The notes beneath the pieces are model-generated. The model made no database searches and was not told where the DNA came from. It worked only from the letters and a program-made list of their open reading frames with translations. This document shows, piece after piece, positions 26,010 through 34,045 of a DNA stretch of 64,000 bases (the first letter of the stretch is position 1; each line of letters opens with the position of its first letter). Source of the stretch: Streptomyces viridiviolaceus (lineage in GTDB: Bacteria > Actinomycetota > Actinomycetes > Streptomycetales > Streptomycetaceae); contig NZ_BMWA01000009.1 of NCBI RefSeq assembly GCF_014650995.1, forward strand, positions 1-64,000, written 5' to 3'. The translations under genes were made by a program, and so were the position numbers.

Positions 26010-26195
26010 TCAGCCGGACTGAGCGAGCAGCATCACGAGGATCACCGCGCCCACACCGCTGATCATGGTGTTCTTCGCCTTGATGCCGATGGACAGCGCG
26101 ACGAAGGCGATGATCCCCATCGGCCCGTACTTCCACTGCACGAGCTGCTCGAACCCGATGGCCAGAGCGGCGACGACGACGGCGATGAGCGGCAT
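26010..26195 (-). CDS. Small membrane protein of the devE module (61 aa)
   Basis: Two hydrophobic helices surround the polar motif FEQLVQWKYGPMGII, which is shared with the small protein at 27335-27523. ATG 26195 follows GGGGGAC. It is divergent from the GntR regulator devE, with an operator palindrome between them. The duplicate arrangement at devA suggests that each regulator controls its own small membrane protein. No function known. Confidence 0.8.
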   Translation of the reverse strand: MPLIAVVVAALAIGFEQLVQWKYGPMGIIAFVALSIGIKAKNTMISGVGAVILVMLLAQSG

Positions 26196-26283
26196 GGTGG
26201 TCCCCCTTCGGGCCGTCCCCCCGTGGGACGGCCCCAACTGTCACCGTGGTGGCCAACCCCCGAGAGGTCTGACCACGTTGCTC

Positions 26284-26300
26284 AAGTTGGCTGCCAACTT
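26284..26300. promoter_or_regulatory. Palindromic operator, devE side
   Basis: AAGTTGG-CTG-CCAACTT is a perfect 7-bp inverted repeat with a 3-nt centre in the divergent region between the small membrane protein and devE. The same half-site AGTTGG recurs at the devA locus (27554-27581) and ahead of the third GntR gene (29427-29463). It is a likely site for the GntR-family proteins encoded here. Confidence 0.65.
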
Positions 26301-26386
26301 CACTGTACTTATCTCCGCTTGGATGCGGCTCATAACCACCTTTCCGTGAACTGCCTAAAGATGGCGGGAAGTTGTAGTGTTTGGTC

Positions 26387-27295
26387 GTGGAGCCGGAACA
26401 CGCCTCCGTCAACGGACGCAAGACGACGCAGCCGCACCAGAGAACCCATCGCGAGGTGGCCGACGAGCTGCGCGCCCGGATCAGGTCCGGTGCGCTGCCG
26501 CCGGGCCGGCGCATGCCCACGCAGGCCCAGCTGGCCGAGGAGTTCGGCGTGGAGCGCGGCACCGTCCGCCAGGCCCTGCGCATCCTGCAGTCGGAGCACC
26601 TGCTCACCAACGTGACCAAGGGGAGCCCGGCGACCGTCGCCCCCGACCTCGCGAAGGCGCTGACCGGCCCCGGGGCGCCGCCCCTGCCCACCACGGTCGC
26701 CCTCGCGCCCCGGATCGCCTCCGCCTTCGCCGCCCAGCACGTCGAGATCGACGCCCTGTGCCTGACCTCGGTCTCCCTCACCCTCGCCATCGGTGAACCG
26801 CTGCGCCAGATCCACGCGGGGCGGCTGAAACCGGCCAAGATCGACGTTCGCGTACTGCTGCCGAGCCGGGACATCGACCTCGCCTTTCCGGTCCCGGTGG
26901 CCGGCCGCGACGGGGACGGCGACCCCGTCCACCAGCGGTGGCTGGCCATGCGCAACGCCCAGGGGCAGGTGCTCCAGCACAACCTGCTGGCGCTGCGGGC
27001 GACGCACGGCATCGACGTGAGCGTCTCCTTCCGCGCGCTGCCCTTCACGCCACCCGTGAAGCTGTACCTGCTCAACGGCGTGGAGTCGCTCTTCGCCTAC
27101 TACACCGTCACCCGGCGCGAGCAGGAGATCGACCACCGGCAGCTGGAGATGTACGACGCCGAGGGCACCCAGTCGGTGCTGTTCGCCTTCGAGCAGGGGG
27201 CCGGCCTGCGCGACACCACGTTCGTGGAGCAGTCGCACCTGTGGTTCAACGCACTGTGGGAGACGATCAGTTCGGAGCTGCTGCTCACGACCTGA
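26387..27295 (+). CDS. devE: GntR-family developmental regulator DevE
   Basis: 302 residues. The GntR winged helix reads REVADELRARIRSGALPPGR and AEEFGVERGTVRQALRILQ. It is followed by an effector domain of about 190 residues seen also in DevA, with LPFTPPVKLYLLNGVESLF and FVEQSHLWFNALWETI. By position and sequence it matches the devA paralogue devE of S. coelicolor, where the genes affect aerial growth and sporulation. GTG 26387 is chosen: TAGTGT (26375-26380) resembles a -10 box 6 nt before it, so the transcript is probably leaderless. The identical arrangement occurs at devA. Confidence 0.85.
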   Translation: MEPEHASVNGRKTTQPHQRTHREVADELRARIRSGALPPGRRMPTQAQLAEEFGVERGTVRQALRILQSEHLLTNVTKGSPATVAPDLAKALTGPGAPPLPTTVALAPRIASAFAAQHVEIDALCLTSVSLTLAIGEPLRQIHAGRLKPAKIDVRVLLPSRDIDLAFPVPVAGRDGDGDPVHQRWLAMRNAQGQVLQHNLLALRATHGIDVSVSFRALPFTPPVKLYLLNGVESLFAYYTVTRREQEIDHRQLEMYDAEGTQSVLFAFEQGAGLRDTTFVEQSHLWFNALWETISSELLLTT

Positions 27296-27334
27296 AGGTC
27301 TCCCACGGCGGACGATCCGGGTGGCACGGTTCCT

Positions 27335-27523
27335 TCATAGGGCGGGCCCCGCGACCAGGAGGGCCAGCACGACCGCTCCGGCGGAACTGACGGACGGGCT
27401 CTTGGCCTTGACCCCTATCGTGAGCAGGAGCAGGCCGATGATGCCGGTGGCGCCGTACTTCCACTGGACGAGCTGCTCGAAGGCGACGACGAGGACCGCG
27501 GTGACGAGGGCGAGGACGGGCAT
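27335..27523 (-). CDS. Small membrane protein of the devA module (62 aa)
   Basis: Paralogue of the 26010-26195 protein. It has two hydrophobic helices around FEQLVQWKYGATGIIG and a C-terminal half with IGVKAKSPSVSS. ATG 27523 has GGGGGAAA upstream. It is divergent from devA across the operator cluster. Retention of this protein in both copies of the module argues for a shared, undescribed membrane role. Confidence 0.82.
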   Translation of the reverse strand: MPVLALVTAVLVVAFEQLVQWKYGATGIIGLLLLTIGVKAKSPSVSSAGAVVLALLVAGPAL

Positions 27524-27553
27524 GGTCTTTCCCCCTTCGGAAGTAGAACTTCC

Positions 27554-27581
27554 GCCAACTCGGCGAAGTTGGCAACCAACT
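27554..27581. promoter_or_regulatory. Triple half-site operator, devA side
   Basis: Half-sites CCAACT, AGTTGG and CCAACT follow each other, giving two overlapping inverted repeats: GCCAACT-cggcga-AGTTGGC and AGTTGG-caa-CCAACT. The second has the same layout as the devE palindrome. About 30 nt downstream, TTGTCC-16 bp-TATAAA (27591-27618) could be a promoter. Autorepression by DevA is reported for S. coelicolor and would fit this site. Confidence 0.65.
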
Positions 27582-27668
27582 CTGACTATGTTGTCCCCAC
27601 TTGGCTACTACTTATAAACAAGTTTCAAACAACTCCACTTAGGTAGGTCGGAGTTGTAGCGTTTGGTC

Positions 27669-28541
27669 GTGACTCAGGAGAACGTGGCCGTGAACGGCAG
27701 CAGAAGGCTCTCGTCCCAGGAGATCGCCGACGTCCTGCGGGAACGGATCCGCGTCGGGGACCTCAAGGCGGGAGACCGCCTGCCCACCCAGGCCGAGCTC
27801 GCCGAGGAGTTCGGCGTGGAGCGCGGAGCCGTCCGGCAGGCCCTGCGGGCGCTCCAGGAGGACGGCCTGCTCACCAACGTCAGCAAGGGCAGCCCGCCCC
27901 GCATCGCCGAGCTCGCCCCGGCCCGGGGCGAGCCCCAGCCGACCATGGTGGCTCTGGGGCCGCGGCTGTCGGAGGCGTTCGCGGTGCCGCGCGTGAGGGT
28001 GGACGTCGTGTGCCACACCTCCGAGACGCTGATGCTGGCGCTCAGCGAGCCGCTCCGGCTGATCCACGAGGGCCGTATCCGGCCCGACTCCATCGAGTTC
28101 CGCGTCCTGATGCCGTCGCGGGACATCAACCTGGCCTTTCCGGTGCTGGTCGAGGGCCACGGCGCCGAGGACCCGGTCCATCAGCGGTGGCTGCAGATGC
28201 GCAACGCCCAGGCCCGGGTGCTCCAGCACAACCTGCACGCCGTGCGCTCCACCCACCACATCGACGTGCACGTCGCCTTCCGGGCGCTGCCCTTCACCCC
28301 TCCGATGAAGCTCTACCTGCTCAACGGCGAGGAGGCCCTCCTCGGCTACTACATGCTCACCAGACGCGAGGAGGAGTGGGAGAGCCGGACCCTGGAGATG
28401 TACGACGCCCTGGGCTCCCAGTCCCTGCTCTTCTCCTTCCTGAAGCGGGCGGGGCACCGGGACGCGGTGTTCGTGGAGGAATCCCAGAAGTGGTTCGACG
28501 CCCTCTGGGAAACCATCACCTCGGACCTGACACTCTCCTAG
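27669..28541 (+). CDS. devA: GntR-family developmental regulator DevA
   Basis: 290 residues with the GntR helix-turn-helix QEIADVLRERIRVGDLKAGD and LAEEFGVERGAVRQALRALQ. The effector domain, shared with DevE, includes LMPSRDINLAFPVLVEGHGA, LPFTPPMKLYLLNGEEALLG and FVEESQKWFDALWETI. GTG 27669 lies 6 nt after TAGCGT, again suggesting leaderless expression. Its TAG stop overlaps the GTG of devB by one base, so devAB is one operon, as known in S. coelicolor where devA mutants fail to form normal aerial hyphae. Confidence 0.88.
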   Translation: MTQENVAVNGSRRLSSQEIADVLRERIRVGDLKAGDRLPTQAELAEEFGVERGAVRQALRALQEDGLLTNVSKGSPPRIAELAPARGEPQPTMVALGPRLSEAFAVPRVRVDVVCHTSETLMLALSEPLRLIHEGRIRPDSIEFRVLMPSRDINLAFPVLVEGHGAEDPVHQRWLQMRNAQARVLQHNLHAVRSTHHIDVHVAFRALPFTPPMKLYLLNGEEALLGYYMLTRREEEWESRTLEMYDALGSQSLLFSFLKRAGHRDAVFVEESQKWFDALWETITSDLTLS

Positions 28542-29284
28542 TGACTTCTGATACGACGCAGACCGAACCGGTCGCAGAGAAGACCGAAACCGACCCGGAG
28601 CGGCTCCGGGACCTGATTGCGGGTGCCCGCGTCGTGCTCTGGGACTTCGACGGGCCCATCTGCCGTCTGTTCGCCCGGCACTCGGCGGAACGGGTGGCCG
28701 CCGACCTGGTGGAGTGGCTGGAGGGGCGCGGCCTGCACGGCCTGCTGACCGAGGCCGAACGGGAGTCGCTGGACCCGCACGTCGTGCTGCGCGCGGTGGA
28801 CCGCCGGCACCCGGGCAGCGACCTGGTGGACGAACTGGAGGAACGGCTCACCCAGGAGGAACTGCGGGCCGCGTCCTCGGCGATGCCCACCGCGTACGCC
28901 GACCCGCTGATCCGCACCTGGACGGCCGTGGGCGCACGGCTGGCGATCACCACCAACAACTCGCCGCGCATCGTCCGCACCTACCTGGCCGGCCGCGGCC
29001 TCCTGTCCTGCTTCGCCCCCCACATCTACGGCCGCACCCAGGACCTCCACCACCTGAAGCCGGACCCGCACTGCCTCAACCGCGCCCTGAACGCCATCGG
29101 CGCCGCTCCCTCCGCCGCCCTGATGATCGGCGACACCCCCTCGGACCTCGAGGCCGCCCAGCGAGCGGCCGTCCCGTTCCTCGGCTACGCCCGCAACGAC
29201 CGCAAGGCCAAGCTGCTGAGGGAGGCCGGGGCGGAGGTCGTGGTGGAGTCCCTGGAGCCGCTGCTGACGCTGCTGCGGGGGTAG
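28541..29284 (+). CDS. devB: HAD-superfamily phosphatase DevB
   Basis: 247 residues. HAD motif I is WDFDGPIC (nucleophile Asp), motif II TTNNSPRIV, motif III Lys in HHLKPDPHC and motif IV IGDTPSDLEAA. A cap domain lies between motifs I and II. A 25-residue polar tail precedes the fold. The gene is coupled to devA through a TAGTG junction. It should dephosphorylate a small phosphorylated metabolite, possibly one made by the tandem kinase protein encoded 1.4 kb downstream; this link is inference. Confidence 0.88.
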   Translation: MTSDTTQTEPVAEKTETDPERLRDLIAGARVVLWDFDGPICRLFARHSAERVAADLVEWLEGRGLHGLLTEAERESLDPHVVLRAVDRRHPGSDLVDELEERLTQEELRAASSAMPTAYADPLIRTWTAVGARLAITTNNSPRIVRTYLAGRGLLSCFAPHIYGRTQDLHHLKPDPHCLNRALNAIGAAPSAALMIGDTPSDLEAAQRAAVPFLGYARNDRKAKLLREAGAEVVVESLEPLLTLLRG

Positions 29285-29426
29285 CGCGCCCACCGGCCGG
29301 ACCGCACCCCTGGACCCCGGCGCGTCTCCGGGCATCTGGAGAAGCACGGCCGTCACCCCCTGTCCTGTCCGGTGCCGGGCAACTGGACCATGCGCTTGCC
29401 TGGTTGCCTGCCTGAACCAGGCATGC

Positions 29427-29463
29427 CCGGTCAACTTGATCCGTTAACCGACAAGTTGGCCGG
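29427..29463. promoter_or_regulatory. Long inverted repeat ahead of the third GntR gene
   Basis: CCGGTCAACTTG (29427-29438) and CAAGTTGGCCGG (29452-29463) match as inverted repeats at 11 of 12 positions with a 13-nt centre. The AAGTTGG half-site is the one found in the devE and devA operators. Confidence 0.55.
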
Positions 29464-29520
29464 ACTGCTTGTCTGACCGAAACCGGTTTGCCTGTCGGTC
29501 GACGGCGGTAGGTACGGCGT

Positions 29521-30411
29521 GTGACTGCCAAACGGGGCGGGGACGGCAGGGAGTTCCGGCGCGTCGCCGAGACCCTGCGGTTCCGGATGGCCGACGGGAC
29601 GTACGCGCTGGGCGCCCTCCTGCCCTCGCAGCGCGAGCTCGCCCAGGAGTTCCGGGTCTCCCGGGACACCGTCCAGCGCGTGATCCAGGAACTGGGCAAC
29701 GAGGGCTGGATCGAGAACCGGCAGGGCACCCGGGCCCGGGTGGTCAAGAGCCAGCGCATCCAGTCCTCGACGCCCAAGGCCACCAGGTCGCGTCACCCCC
29801 TGACGCTGGGGCCGCTGATCAGCGAGGCGTTCGAGCAGCCCGAGGTCACCCTGGACGTCTACACGCTGACCTCCGAGTCACTGGACGCGCACATCCGCGT
29901 GCAGGCGGAACGCATCCGGACACGCGCCATCGCTCCGCAGCGCATCGCCCTGCGCATGCTCCTGCCGTCGGAGTCGCTGCCTCTGCCCTATCCGCGGGCC
30001 AGGCACGACAGTGACAACAAGCGGTTGCGGCACCGCCTGCACCACATCACCCGACGGCACTCGGAGTCCCTGCGTGAGGTGCTGCGCGAGCTGGAGACGG
30101 AGCGTCTGGTGCCGTCCGTGGAGCTGGAGATCCGCCACACCCCGTTGACCCCCACCTTCAAGCTCTACGTGATCAACGGCGCGGAAGCGCTGCACAGCCC
30201 GTACGAGGTGATCGAGCGGACCATCGTTCTGGACGGCCGGGAGACCATCGACGCGTACGACGTGCTCGGCGTCGGGGCGACGTTGACGCACCACGTGAAG
30301 GACGCCGATCCCACATCGCCGGGTTCGGCCTTCGTGGCGAGCATGCAGGTCTGGTTCGACTCCGTCTGGAACCTGCTGTCCGAGGCACCCGACAGGTCGG
30401 GCGCCGGCTGA
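29521..30411 (+). CDS. GntR-family regulator, third devA-like paralogue
   Basis: 296 residues. The winged helix reads FRRVAETLRFRMADGTYALG and LAQEFRVSRDTVQRVIQELG. The effector domain is shared in outline with DevA and DevE (ALRMLLPSESLPLPYP, LTPTFKLYVINGAEALHSP, FVASMQVWFDSVWNLL) but is more diverged and has no divergent small membrane gene. GTG 29521 is the start. It lies between devB and the tandem kinase gene and is a good candidate regulator of the latter. Confidence 0.85.
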   Translation: MTAKRGGDGREFRRVAETLRFRMADGTYALGALLPSQRELAQEFRVSRDTVQRVIQELGNEGWIENRQGTRARVVKSQRIQSSTPKATRSRHPLTLGPLISEAFEQPEVTLDVYTLTSESLDAHIRVQAERIRTRAIAPQRIALRMLLPSESLPLPYPRARHDSDNKRLRHRLHHITRRHSESLREVLRELETERLVPSVELEIRHTPLTPTFKLYVINGAEALHSPYEVIERTIVLDGRETIDAYDVLGVGATLTHHVKDADPTSPGSAFVASMQVWFDSVWNLLSEAPDRSGAG

Positions 30412-30651
30412 CGACCTCCGGCTGCGGGACGTACCTGGGCGCGTGCTGTAGCATTCCCGCACCGATTGAGCAAACGCTCGCTTTCCTGCGTATGAGAGGG
30501 CCGACCGGCCAACCTGGTGCGGGCCCCGCAGCCCCTGCGCAGAAGGGTTTCGCCACCCGTTGGGGTCAAGCCCGAGCGGTCCGCCGTGCGCGGCACCCGC
30601 CGCTTGCTTACCGTTTGCCATACCGTCACCTCTCTCGTACCGGAGCGGCCC

Positions 30652-32841
30652 GTGGGCGCACCTCCTCTTCCCCGCCCTCTTCTCGGGGAGCGCGCCACGC
30701 CCGACGGAGTCTGCAGGGATTTCGTGGCACGGGCGACGCAGCTGGGCCAGACGATCAGCGGCCACCACAATCAGAACCACGTACTGCCGCTGACCGAGGC
30801 CATGGCCCGCGTGCTCGACCGGGAGGTCGGCGACCTCGTGACCGTGCGGATCCGGCGTCCCGACGCGCTGCCCGTGGTGATCCGGACCTGGCGGAACGAG
30901 GCGGAGATCCTCGCCGCGGTCAGGGACGTCCTCCCGTACGTGCCGGAGTGCCTGGTCGAGGGCAACGGCTGGGCGATCCACAACTACGTCGAGGGCGTCT
31001 CCCTCGCCAGCGTCTGCGGCAACGGCAAGACCGTGGACGCCCTGATCATCAAGGGTCTGACCGGCCTCCTCGCCCAGACCACCCAGGTACGGCGCGGTGC
31101 GCTGCCGCCCCTGCCGTCCGTGTGGCCGCGCAACGACATGGACAGCCAGGGATTCCTGCGGGCCCTGGCGCACCTTGCGGACCAGCAGATCAGGCAGCCC
31201 AACCGGGCGGTCTACGGCGGGCTGTTCGCCGCGCTCGGCATCCCGGAGGACGCCCTGGTCCGGCTGGCCGAACGGGTCCCCCCGATGGCCCGCCGTCCCT
31301 ACAGCCTGCTCCATGCGGACCTGCACCGCGACAACGTGATCGTGTCCTACGGAGGGGATCCGCCCCTCATCTGCGTCGACTGGGAGCTGGCAACCTACGG
31401 CGACCCCCTGCACGACCTCGCGACGCACCTGGTGCGCATGCGGTACCCGTCCCACCAGTGGGGCGAGGTGATCGACGCGTGGGTGGCGGCCATGCAGGAG
31501 GCCCGCCCGGCCGCCGTCGTCGGCCTGTCCACGGACCTGCGTCACTACGTCGCCTTCGAGCGGGCGCAGTCCGTCTACCCCGACGTGATGCGGGCCGCGC
31601 GGTCCCTGGAGGAGTCGTTCACGCAGAAGAGCCTGGACGAGGCCACGGCCGAGGTGCGCCGCGCGCTGGAGGCCGCCGCGGAGCCGCTGCGGCTGGCGGA
31701 GCTGCCGGGCGAGGGCGAGATCGAGCGGGCGCTGTTCCGGTGGCTGGCGTCGCGCAGTGACGGTCACATCGCCGGGCGGGACTGGATCGCGAAGGCCTTC
31801 GAGTGGGCGCCGGACCGACGTGTGCCCGAACGGCCCGACTTCCCCGCCGCGGCCGTCCGGGAGGCGCTGCTGGCCGAGGGGGCCGCGCCCGCAGGCCGGG
31901 TGTTCAAGGGGACCGCGCACCTCAACACGGTGGTCTCGGTGCCGGGCATCGACCACCCCGTGGTCGTACGGCGCAAGCTGCCGGAGAGCTGCCGCCGCGA
32001 ACTCAGCTTCCTCAGCGAGCACGCGGTGCTCCGGGCGATCGAGGAGGCCGCCGTCGAGGTGGCCGCGCCCCGGGTCCTGGCACTGGGCGAGAGCTACCAG
32101 AACGACGCCTTCGCCCTGCACACGTACGTCGGCCCCCGTGGCATCGGCCGGCCCCCCGACCACCCGGTGAACGGCCTGCTCCCGCACGAGGCGGACGCCC
32201 TCGTCGACCAGTTGTGCGCCCTGACCCGGGTGGACTACAAGCAGGTCGATCCGGCGGCCGGCGAGGGTGGCTTCCACAGCTGGCTGAAGGACCAGCTGGT
32301 GTCCCTGGTCCGGGAGCTGCCGAAGGAGTCGCAGCAGCTCGCCCGGCTGCTGGGGCTGCCGGACGCCGACCGGCTGCACCAGATCCTGTCCCGCCACGAG
32401 GTCAGCCACCGGGAGCCGTCCCTGCTGCACGGCGACCTGAACCCGTGGAACCTGGTGCGGCGCGACGACCACCTCGCCCTGACGATCATCGACTGGGAGA
32501 TGGCACTGGTCGGCGACCCCCTGTACGACCTGGTCCGGCACATGCACCTCACCCCGACCCGGCCGGAGATCCGCGACCGCATGTTCCGCCGCTGGGAGCG
32601 CCGGCTGTCCGCCGCGTACACCACGGACTGGCACAAGGACTGGCGGGTGTACCGCCGTCTGGAGATCGTGCGCTCGGCGTACATCGACCTCGACCGCATC
32701 GTGACGGGCGCCGGCCTGAACGCGCCCAACGTCAGCCGGGCCGTCGACTCCTACGCGGTGACCCTGGCGGTCGCGACGGGCTCACTGGGCCTGCCACTGC
32801 GCGCCACGGCGAACCCCTACCTCGTCCGCGCCCTGGCGTAG
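30652..32841 (+). CDS. Tandem aminoglycoside-phosphotransferase-fold kinase (two domains)
   Basis: About 729 residues holding two complete APH/choline-kinase-like domains. In the first, the Brenner motif is HADLHRDN (His221) with metal-binding CVDWELATYGDPLHDLA. In the second it is HGDLNPWN (His593) with IIDWEMALVGDPLYDLVRHM. Both keep the catalytic Asp, the Asn and the DWE, so both look active. GTG 30652 is chosen because GGAG lies six bases upstream. Such folds phosphorylate hydroxyl groups on sugars, cyclitols, choline or antibiotics. The nearby HAD phosphatase devB suggests opposing chemistry on one metabolite. I do not recognise the two-domain fusion as a described enzyme. Confidence 0.82.
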   Translation: MGAPPLPRPLLGERATPDGVCRDFVARATQLGQTISGHHNQNHVLPLTEAMARVLDREVGDLVTVRIRRPDALPVVIRTWRNEAEILAAVRDVLPYVPECLVEGNGWAIHNYVEGVSLASVCGNGKTVDALIIKGLTGLLAQTTQVRRGALPPLPSVWPRNDMDSQGFLRALAHLADQQIRQPNRAVYGGLFAALGIPEDALVRLAERVPPMARRPYSLLHADLHRDNVIVSYGGDPPLICVDWELATYGDPLHDLATHLVRMRYPSHQWGEVIDAWVAAMQEARPAAVVGLSTDLRHYVAFERAQSVYPDVMRAARSLEESFTQKSLDEATAEVRRALEAAAEPLRLAELPGEGEIERALFRWLASRSDGHIAGRDWIAKAFEWAPDRRVPERPDFPAAAVREALLAEGAAPAGRVFKGTAHLNTVVSVPGIDHPVVVRRKLPESCRRELSFLSEHAVLRAIEEAAVEVAAPRVLALGESYQNDAFALHTYVGPRGIGRPPDHPVNGLLPHEADALVDQLCALTRVDYKQVDPAAGEGGFHSWLKDQLVSLVRELPKESQQLARLLGLPDADRLHQILSRHEVSHREPSLLHGDLNPWNLVRRDDHLALTIIDWEMALVGDPLYDLVRHMHLTPTRPEIRDRMFRRWERRLSAAYTTDWHKDWRVYRRLEIVRSAYIDLDRIVTGAGLNAPNVSRAVDSYAVTLAVATGSLGLPLRATANPYLVRALA

Positions 32842-32916
32842 CCCCGCCGCGGGCCGCGTACGCTCACGCGTGGGCGAGGCCGGGCCGGGATCGCCGGACC
32901 GACGGCCGGTGCCCGG

Positions 32917-33807
32917 TCACCGGCGGCCCAGTACCTCGGCGATCCGGGTGAAGCCGTCCGAGCCGTGGCCGAGGGCGATGACCCGTCGGGCCTGGCCCTC
33001 GATCACGCGCATCAGGCTCGCGTCGATGCCGTGGGCCTCGGAGGCGTGGACGACGTGGGCCATGGTCGACGCCGCCGAGGTGATCGGGTTGCCCTCGCCC
33101 GAGTGCGTACCGGCGTCCGTCTCCGCCGCGAACTCCGTGAACAGCGGCGGGAGGATCGTGGCGATGCCCTGGGCGAACGGCGCGAGTTCACCGGCGGTGA
33201 CGCCCTCCGCCCGGGCCACCGCGAGGGCGTGGACGTAGCCCGCCATCGCGGTCCAGAAGATGTCGAGCAGAGCGATGTCGTACGCCGCGGCCCGGCCGAT
33301 CTCCTCGCCGAGGTGGGTGTGGGTGCCGCCGAGCGTGTCCAGCACCGGCCGGTGCTGCCGGTACAGCTCCTCGGGGCCGCTGTGCAGGAACACCGCGTCG
33401 GCCGTGCCGATGGTCGGCGTCGGGGTCATGATGGCGCCGTCCAGGTAGCGGATGCCGTGCCGGGCGGCCCACTCGGCCGTGTCCCGGGCCCGCTCGGGGG
33501 TGTCGGCGCTCAGGTTCACGACGGTGCGGCCCTTGAGGGCGGTGGCGACGGCGTCCTGGCGCAGTACGGCGTCGGAGGCGTCGTAGTTCACCACGCAGAC
33601 GACGGTCAGCGGGCCGGCGGCGACCGCCTCCTCGGCGGAGGAGGCCGGGATCGCGCCCCGGGCGACCAGGTCGGCGTCGCGGCCGGGCGTGCGGTTCCAG
33701 ACGGTGGTGCGCAGGCCGGCGGCCAGAAACGCCTGGGCCAGCGCCCGGCCCATCGGGCCGAGGCCGAGGACGGTGACGGTGGCGGGCTGGTCGGTGTGCA
33801 CGGACAT
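32917..33807 (-). CDS. Imine-reductase-like NADP-dependent oxidoreductase
   Basis: 296 residues of the 6-phosphogluconate-dehydrogenase superfamily. The Rossmann motif is VTVLGLGPMGRALAQAFLAA, with VWNRTPGR as the NADPH-type specificity loop. The interdomain helix AAAYDIALLDIFWTAMAGYVHAL carries the Asp where imine reductases place their proton donor. These enzymes reduce cyclic or alkyl imines, but natural substrates are mostly unknown. It is divergent from the DrrAB-like exporter genes and could act in secondary metabolism. Confidence 0.85.
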   Translation of the reverse strand: MSVHTDQPATVTVLGLGPMGRALAQAFLAAGLRTTVWNRTPGRDADLVARGAIPASSAEEAVAAGPLTVVCVVNYDASDAVLRQDAVATALKGRTVVNLSADTPERARDTAEWAARHGIRYLDGAIMTPTPTIGTADAVFLHSGPEELYRQHRPVLDTLGGTHTHLGEEIGRAAAYDIALLDIFWTAMAGYVHALAVARAEGVTAGELAPFAQGIATILPPLFTEFAAETDAGTHSGEGNPITSAASTMAHVVHASEAHGIDASLMRVIEGQARRVIALGHGSDGFTRIAEVLGRR

Positions 33808-34045
33808 GGTGGTTCGACTCCCGTTACGTGATCGAGGGCAGGACGGAACGACGCGCTGCCGCGGCTGCTGGAATCCGGCTCGCGTCTCTTCGCCCCATCA
33901 GGTTCGGCCGTCGGCCGCGCGTTGCCCAGTACGCACAAAAAGGTGCGTGTCCCGACGGCCGCCGAGAAGCAGCGGGCGGCCGGTTCCGGGGCACTGAAAC
34001 CGTCGTGAAACCGCGTTGAACGCGCCCTGCCGCAAGCTCTGCGGC

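Noticed and set aside
29878..32634. 918-codon minus-strand open frame across the tandem kinase gene
   Set aside because: Shadow of a gene with intact catalytic motifs on the plus strand; no ribosome binding site or recognisable domain.
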